This document shows positions 59,512 to 64,000 of a DNA stretch of 64,000 bases, piece by piece. The notes beneath the pieces were generated by a model. The model was given only the letters and a program-made list of their open reading frames with translations, searched no databases and was not told the DNA's origin. A program made the translations under genes and the position numbers. The stretch covers positions 1 to 64,000 of the forward strand of contig JAITLC010000136.1 of the NCBI GenBank assembly GCA_031278095.1. Reading direction: 5' to 3'. The DNA comes from Treponema sp. GTDB taxonomy: Bacteria; Spirochaetota; Spirochaetia; Treponematales; Breznakiellaceae. The stretch's first letter is position 1; the number at the start of each line of letters is the position of its first letter.

Positions 59512-61065
59512 ATGAATAACCCCATACTCGAAGTCAATTTTAATTCAAGGGAACCTCAGACCAGAGAGATTTCCCGCCGTACCGGTTTTGCCTATGGCGG
59601 CTGTACCAGGGACATGACCAACTGCGCCCGGAAGGGCTGCCTTATCAACTGCGACAGAACCTTTACTCAGGGGACGGGGTGTCAGATGAGTGTTTCCACC
59701 CTTATCTCCTTTTCGGTGAAGGATTCGGTGGTGATAATGCATGGGCCGGTAGGCTGCGGTTCCAATAGCCATCTTATTGATTTTAGCGTCAGGACTTACG
59801 GTACTGCCCGGGGGGTTAAGATGTCCGGAGCCCGGTGGTTCAGTACTAACCTTACCGAATCCGAGGTGATCGGCGGAGGGGAGGAAAAGTTAAAGCGAAC
59901 CATCCTGGATGCGGAACGGCAGTTCCGGCCCACGGCCATATTCATCCTTATGACCTGTACCCCCGCTATCATCGGCGATGATATTGATGAAGTGGTAAAC
60001 CGGTTGCAGCCCGAGGTGGCGGCGACACTGGTTCCCCTCCATTGCCCGGGGTTCAAAGCCAAGGTCTTCTCCGGCGCCTACGATGTGGTGTACCACGGGA
60101 TACTGCAGAAGTTCTCTTTTGAGCCCAAACCCTATGTGGACTACCTGCCCTTTAACAAGGACGACAGGGACTACGAGCTTAAGGTTAAGCAGTACGAGTA
60201 CGAGAAAGCCCATACGGTCAACCTCTATAACGCCTGGTCCATCGGGCCGCAGGACGAAGCGGAGATCCGGCGGCTCCTGGAGGCCATAGGGTTGAATGTG
60301 CAGATCTTTGTGGAATTCAAGGAACCGGATGAATGGCGTAAAATTACCGAGGCGGCGCTGAACGTCAGTTTCTGCCATGTGCACGATCTGTACTTTATAG
60401 AATTTTTAAAGCAGAAATTCGGCATGCCCTACCTGACCCCCAATATTCCCATTGGTTCCAGCGCAACCCGGAATTTCATCATGGAGATTGCGGAATTCTT
60501 CGGCCTGGAAAAAGAGGCGGAGAAAATTCTATCCAGGGAAGAGGAAAAACTAAAAGCGGCCCTGGCGCCGATCCGGAAACGGGTTAAGGGAAAGAGGGTA
60601 TTGATCTCCGGGGGCTATCTGCGGATAGGAACCACGGGACTTCTGGCAAACGAGATTGGCATGGATGTGGCCGCCTTCCGTCACTTCAACTTTGATTCCT
60701 TTGGGAACAAGCTCTTTGACGAAATCGCCGATACCATCGGGGACATTCCCAATAGTATTTCCAATCAGCCTTCGGAACTGGTGAACCAGGTAAAGAAACT
60801 CAAACCGGATATCGCCATATCCCATCCCGGGGTAGGGGTCTGGGTAAACAAGCTGGGGATTCCCTCAATAACCCTCTTTGCCCAGCGTTTTGCCTTCTTC
60901 GGGTACCGCGGGGCCTACGATTTGGCAAGGCGTATCGACAGGACTCTCCTGAATACCAATTATTCCAAAAATCTAAGCCGGAATACGGCTCTTCCCTACA
61001 AAGAAAGTTGGTACGAAAAGAGTCCCTATCATTACATTATTGATAAACAGATCGTCCCGGTTTGA
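59512..61065 (+). CDS. Nitrogenase component-1-like protein, NifD-like
   Basis: The 517-residue subunit keeps P-cluster-type cysteines Cys57 (TGTGCQMSV context), Cys82 (MHGPVGCGSNS) and Cys149 (LMTCTPAIIGDD). Cys288 in LNVSFCHVHDLYF aligns by context with NifD Cys275, which binds FeMo-cofactor, whereas the place of NifD His442 reads GIPSITLFAQRFAFFGY with no histidine. A cysteine-rich N-terminal stretch (Cys31, Cys38, Cys43, Cys47) is not part of ordinary NifD. It therefore probably holds a P-cluster and a different or differently bound active-site cluster. GGAGG precedes the ATG. It is not expected to be a standard N2-fixing NifD. Confidence 0.88.
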   Translation: MNNPILEVNFNSREPQTREISRRTGFAYGGCTRDMTNCARKGCLINCDRTFTQGTGCQMSVSTLISFSVKDSVVIMHGPVGCGSNSHLIDFSVRTYGTARGVKMSGARWFSTNLTESEVIGGGEEKLKRTILDAERQFRPTAIFILMTCTPAIIGDDIDEVVNRLQPEVAATLVPLHCPGFKAKVFSGAYDVVYHGILQKFSFEPKPYVDYLPFNKDDRDYELKVKQYEYEKAHTVNLYNAWSIGPQDEAEIRRLLEAIGLNVQIFVEFKEPDEWRKITEAALNVSFCHVHDLYFIEFLKQKFGMPYLTPNIPIGSSATRNFIMEIAEFFGLEKEAEKILSREEEKLKAALAPIRKRVKGKRVLISGGYLRIGTTGLLANEIGMDVAAFRHFNFDSFGNKLFDEIADTIGDIPNSISNQPSELVNQVKKLKPDIAISHPGVGVWVNKLGIPSITLFAQRFAFFGYRGAYDLARRIDRTLLNTNYSKNLSRNTALPYKESWYEKSPYHYIIDKQIVPV

Positions 61066-61189
61066 TCACCGAGAGCCTGTTATGCTTGTGGACTTTTGCG
61101 GTACTTTGTACCACAAAAGTCCCGATTATCGGGTTCTCTTGGCAGTTTGCAGGGTAAAAACCGCCCAATCGGCAATTTTTGGAGGTTTT

Positions 61190-61288
61190 ATGCACAAAGC
61201 GCAACAAACTGCCAGAGCTAAGTACGGCAACGGAAAAAGTTCAAAGATGGTGCTCCGCAAAGCAAGCGGCTTTGCGGGCAGAGCCTAA
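61190..61288 (+). CDS. Possible 32-residue basic peptide inside a repeat
   Basis: An ATG follows GGAGG at 6 bases' distance and opens a 32-residue frame, MHKAQQTARAKYGNGKSS and onward, ending TAA. The peptide is basic and has no known match. Because it lies in repeat-like sequence and ends at the element's terminal GCAGAGCC, it may be fortuitous. Confidence 0.25.
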   Translation: MHKAQQTARAKYGNGKSSKMVLRKASGFAGRA

Positions 61289-61371
61289 ATATTCCCCGCC
61301 CCATGCCTTGTCATGCTTTTTTGTAATGTTAAACTGCCGTGCCTGGCGCCCCTACATTATCGCGCGCCTAC

Positions 61372-61400
61372 TTGACCTTTTCGGCTCCAGGTATCATACT
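61372..61400 (+). promoter_or_regulatory. Promoter of the small ribosomal gene and dxs
   Basis: TTGACC (61372-61377) and CATACT (61395-61400) are spaced by 17 bases, about 35 bases ahead of the GTG start of the small ribosomal protein. Confidence 0.55.
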
Positions 61401-61434
61401 TCTATAATCAAATCAACACTAAGGAGACGCCGAA

Positions 61435-61524
61435 GTGCCCTGCGGAAGAAAACGCAAACTGCGCAAAATTGCGACCCACAAGCGTAAGAAGAAGCTGCGG
61501 AAGAACAGACACAAGAACAAATAG
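61435..61524 (+). CDS. Tiny basic ribosomal protein (bS22/AURKAIP1-COX24-like)
   Basis: A GTG at 61435, eight bases after AAGGAGA, opens a 29-residue frame: MPCGRKRKLRKIATHKRKKK and then LRKNRHKNK. More than half of the residues are Lys or Arg. The HKRKKKLRKNRHK core is typical of the AURKAIP1/COX24 C-terminal domain, shared by mitochondrial mS38 and actinobacterial bS22, small-subunit ribosomal proteins. It is too short for ordinary gene finders. It lies 23 bases before dxs, and both probably share the promoter at 61372. Confidence 0.8.
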   Translation: MPCGRKRKLRKIATHKRKKKLRKNRHKNK

Positions 61525-61547
61525 GCCCTCCTCTATCTGTTATCATA

Positions 61548-63452
61548 ATGAAAGAAAAAGCGTCCCTGCTGTCCCGAATTCGGAATCCCGAGGACATAAA
61601 AGATCTGTCTTTTGGCGAACTGGAACTCCTGGCTGAGGAAATCCGGGTCGAAATCGTCTCAACGGTAAGCAAGACCGGAGGGCATTTGGCCTCTAATCTG
61701 GGGGTGGTGGAACTCAGTATTGCCCTGCACCGGGTCTTTACTTCACCGGAGGACAAGATCGTCTGGGATGTGGGGCATCAATGCTATGCCCATAAACTCC
61801 TCACCGGCCGTTACGGGGCTTTTTCGGGTCTCCGTAAGCGGGGCGGTATATCCGGTTTTCCAAAACGGGCCGAAAGCGTCCACGACGTATTCGATACAGG
61901 TCACGCATCCACCTCAATCTCTGCCGCTCTGGGGCTTTTGGCTGCCGAGAGGTTCAGTGGAGGCCGGGGAAATGCGGTGGCGGTTATCGGGGACGGCGCG
62001 CTTACCGGCGGCCTGGCTTATGAGGCCCTCTCCCACGCGGGCCAACTGGGGCTTCCCCTGGTGGTGGTGCTCAACGATAACAAGATGTCGATCAGTCCCA
62101 ATGTAGGCGGGCTTTCAAAGTATCTGAGCCGTCTCTCCATGAAGGCGAAATATCAGCTTTTCCGCCGTACTTTCGATTCCACCGTCAAAAAGATCCCCTA
62201 TATCGGGGAAACCCTCTTCGACTGGGTTGTCCGTCTCAAGCGGGCGGTAAAGGCGGTTTTCTATACCGACAACTTCTTTGTGGATCTGGGTTTTGAGTAT
62301 GCCGGGCCCATCGACGGTCACAATATCCAGTATCTTACCGATGTGTTTGAAGATGTGCGCAAGCTCGGACGGCCGGTGGTGATCCATGTGATCACCCGGA
62401 AGGGCAAGGGCTACCACCGGGCGGAACAGGATCCGGGTCTCTGGCACGGGGTGGGGGCCTTCTCCCCTTCGGAGGGGCTTCCTGATGTGCCTTCTCCCCA
62501 GAGCGAGGCAAAAAACGGGGAAAGCGGGCCTTCATTTACCGAAGCTTTCAGCAAGGCCCTCCTCGATCTGGGCAAAAATGACGGAAGGCTTGCCGCGGTT
62601 ACCGCTGCCATGGAGAAAGGTACAGGACTTTCGGCGTTCAGGGAGGCTTTCCCGGGCCGTTTCTTCGATGTGGGAATAGCCGAAGCCCATGGGGTATGCT
62701 TTGCGGCAGGGCTTGCGGTACGGGGCATGCGTCCGGTCACGGCGTTTTATTCAAGCTTCATCCAGCGGGCCATCGACCAGGTGATCCATGATGTATGTCT
62801 CCAGAATCTGCCGGTGATCTTTGCCCTGGATCGTTCAGGCTTTGTTCCCGAAGACGGGGAAACCCACCAGGGGCTCTACGATATTGCCCTGTTCCGTGCC
62901 GCGCCGGGTATGAGTATCCTTGCTCCCGCGGGGGAAAGGGAACTTGCCTCCATGCTGGCCTGGGCCCTGCGGCAGGAAGGCCCGGTGATGATCCGCTACC
63001 CCAAGTGCCGCTGCCCTCCCGAAATTCCGGCCTTTTCCGAAGAACTCAAGCCGGGAAGGGGGGTCTTTGTCCGCCGGGTACAGGGGGCCAGGGTGCTGAT
63101 CGCCTTTACCGGAGGGCTTTACCGGGAAGTCATCGACGCCGCGGAAAGGCTTGAAAGAGAGGGGATTGAAACCGATCTCTACAACCTCCGTTTTATAAAA
63201 CCTCTGGATGAAGACTATCTTGCCTTCCTCTTTGATTCCCATGAATTGACTCTTGTTGTCGAGGAAGGCATCCGGGAGGGCGGTTTCGGTGAGTACGCCG
63301 CCGCGCTGGCCCGGGATCGGAACTGTCGCGGAAAGTTCAAGTTCCTTGCCGTCGAGGCAGTCTCCGATACCCTGGGAACACGGCAGGAATTGCTGGCGGC
63401 AAACGGTCTGGACGGCCCCTCCCTCGCCAAAGCGGTATCGGCTGCCGTTTAA
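61548..63452 (+). CDS. dxs: 1-deoxy-D-xylulose-5-phosphate synthase
   Basis: DXS condenses pyruvate and glyceraldehyde 3-phosphate using thiamine diphosphate, the first step of the MEP route to isoprenoids. The 634-residue protein has GGHLASNLGVVELSIALH, the TPP-binding GDGALTGGLAYEAL with LNDNKMSISPNVG, the catalytic FVDLGFEYAGPIDGH, and C-terminal transketolase domains (DVGIAEAHGVCFAAG, LDRSGFVPEDGETHQG). Length is standard. Its product pathway supplies the MiaA substrate. Confidence 0.96.
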   Translation: MKEKASLLSRIRNPEDIKDLSFGELELLAEEIRVEIVSTVSKTGGHLASNLGVVELSIALHRVFTSPEDKIVWDVGHQCYAHKLLTGRYGAFSGLRKRGGISGFPKRAESVHDVFDTGHASTSISAALGLLAAERFSGGRGNAVAVIGDGALTGGLAYEALSHAGQLGLPLVVVLNDNKMSISPNVGGLSKYLSRLSMKAKYQLFRRTFDSTVKKIPYIGETLFDWVVRLKRAVKAVFYTDNFFVDLGFEYAGPIDGHNIQYLTDVFEDVRKLGRPVVIHVITRKGKGYHRAEQDPGLWHGVGAFSPSEGLPDVPSPQSEAKNGESGPSFTEAFSKALLDLGKNDGRLAAVTAAMEKGTGLSAFREAFPGRFFDVGIAEAHGVCFAAGLAVRGMRPVTAFYSSFIQRAIDQVIHDVCLQNLPVIFALDRSGFVPEDGETHQGLYDIALFRAAPGMSILAPAGERELASMLAWALRQEGPVMIRYPKCRCPPEIPAFSEELKPGRGVFVRRVQGARVLIAFTGGLYREVIDAAERLEREGIETDLYNLRFIKPLDEDYLAFLFDSHELTLVVEEGIREGGFGEYAAALARDRNCRGKFKFLAVEAVSDTLGTRQELLAANGLDGPSLAKAVSAAV

Positions 63453-63510
63453 GGAAGCGCTGATTTATGCACAGCTCCTGAGGCTGTCCCGTCAGTCTCT
63501 TGATCCTCCC

Positions 63511-64000
63511 TTATATGCTCAGTTTCACCCCGGTGGTCATGTTAAAGGCCGGCATGGGGTAACGGTTGTAGGATTCGTAGGACTGGTTGAGCAGGTTCCG
63601 CAGCGCCGTAAACACCGTGAGGTGTTTCCCCAGGGTTTGATTTACATTCAGGTTCACCAACAGGTACGGCGCAAGCTCCACCAGGTTTGTGACGCTGTAG
63701 TAGCGCACGCTCTCATAATGGGCCGAAAGCAGGGCCGATCCCGTCCCCCAGGAGACATCCGCCGAGGCCCCTATCGTATGTTCCGGCTGGTAGGGAATAC
63801 GCTGCCGGTCCCGCCAGGTGTAGCCGTAACTCAAAAGATAACTTTGCAATAATTGATACGACAGGGCGGGGCTTATCTTTTTCACCGGCCCCCAGGACAC
63901 GGAGAAGATCGATTTGAGCCGGGTGTCCCAGCCGAAAAACGCCGCCTCCCCGATGTTTTCAGGTTCCCAGTAGCCCCCCGCCGCCTTGTGCCAGTGGATC
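63511..64000 (-). CDS. TonB-dependent receptor, C-terminal part of the barrel
   Basis: The minus-strand frame is open from the window edge to a stop at 63511 and is cut at its 5' side. The visible 163 residues, including WHKAAGGYWEPENIGEAAFF and YLLVNLNVNQTLGKHLTVFT, followed by ALRNLLNQSYESYNRYPMPA and a final GVKLSI strand, are typical of the last strands of a BtuB-like outer-membrane barrel. It would import a bound nutrient such as a cobalamin or chelate with TonB energy. The ligand cannot be told from this part. A GTG at 63900 is internal and not the real start. Confidence 0.85.
   Translation of the reverse strand, partial: IHWHKAAGGYWEPENIGEAAFFGWDTRLKSIFSVSWGPVKKISPALSYQLLQSYLLSYGYTWRDRQRIPYQPEHTIGASADVSWGTGSALLSAHYESVRYYSVTNLVELAPYLLVNLNVNQTLGKHLTVFTALRNLLNQSYESYNRYPMPAFNMTTGVKLSI

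Larger units (their letters stand above)
61066..61434. other. Gap with hairpin repeat, before the small ribosomal gene
   Basis: The first 220 bases are a repeat-like element with a strong hairpin GGACTTTTG/CAAAAGTCC (about 61091-61123) and an end CGGCTTTGCGGGCAGAGCC followed by TAAATA (to about 61291), related to the GTCTGTCC family. A 32-codon frame with its own GGAGG lies within it (61190-61288). The rest contains the promoter at 61372-61400. Confidence 0.5.

Noticed and set aside
57127-61065. Ordinary nitrogen-fixation operon
   Set aside because: No NifH, NifE, NifN or NifB is present in the window, K comes before D, the K-like protein is short, and the D-like protein lacks the FeMo-cofactor histidine.
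1-64000. CRISPR arrays, tRNA or rRNA genes
   Set aside because: No regularly spaced repeats, no tRNA cloverleaf with a T-arm signature and no rRNA-like block was noticed on reading both strands; a dedicated tRNA search was not possible.

Overview
The window looks like spirochaete chromosome, most likely a gut-type Treponema relative. Pointers are the many secreted and lipid-anchored proteins with spirochaete-style signal peptides, the YesMN-type sugar signalling genes, a eukaryote-like isoleucyl-tRNA synthetase, a very short omega subunit, and nitrogenase-family genes. The taxon is an inference from content; no rRNA or tRNA gene was found. No CRISPR array, phage, integrase or transposase was found, but short non-coding mobile-like repeats occupy many of the gaps.

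Layout. 1-15.6 kb: end of an HD-GYP phosphodiesterase, a GH5 glycosidase, a lipoprotein, gpsA with a sugar kinase, an rRNA methyltransferase, then a sugar sensing and uptake operon (AraC-type response regulator, sensor kinase, membrane-anchored sugar-binding sensor, binding protein, ABC ATPase, permease, aldo/keto reductase). 15.6-35 kb: a divergent pair of secreted proteases (caspase-like with TPRs, papain-like) beside a ten-gene operon with a consensus promoter. It encodes a VWA-like membrane protein, a tubulin/FtsZ-superfamily protein, a small membrane protein, a fused double ABC ATPase, a lipoprotein, two large secreted proteins, an oligopeptide-binding-protein relative, a fused double permease and a small lipoprotein. 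This is the most novel-looking part of the window and its distal part is visibly AT-rich. 35-49.5 kb: housekeeping genes (ileS, zinc ribbons, an AmrS-like radical SAM enzyme, nudC, hflK/hflC, rpoZ, miaA, a MATE exporter). 50-61 kb: a complete oligopeptide-type ABC transporter and a metallo-amidohydrolase, followed by a cysteine synthase and two nitrogenase component-1-like subunits (K-like, then D-like) without NifH, B, E or N in the window. 61.4-64 kb: a 29-residue ribosomal protein, dxs, and the end of a TonB-dependent receptor.

Two hypotheses stand out. First, the 18.4-35 kb operon looks like an oligopeptide-type ABC machine rebuilt as fused subunits and joined to a tubulin-like cytoskeletal protein and a VWA-like protein. 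Second, the 50-61 kb genes look like a sulfur-scavenging pathway: import of a peptide or acylated amino acid, deacylation, reductive cleavage by a nitrogenase-like enzyme, and capture of sulfide by cysteine synthase. Its two promoters share a candidate operator motif.

Three families of short dispersed repeats sit between genes. One has a clean empty/filled site pair within this window: an approximately 190 bp repeat at 735-924 recurs inverted at 41955-42281 with a 131 bp insertion flanked by a 6 bp target duplication.
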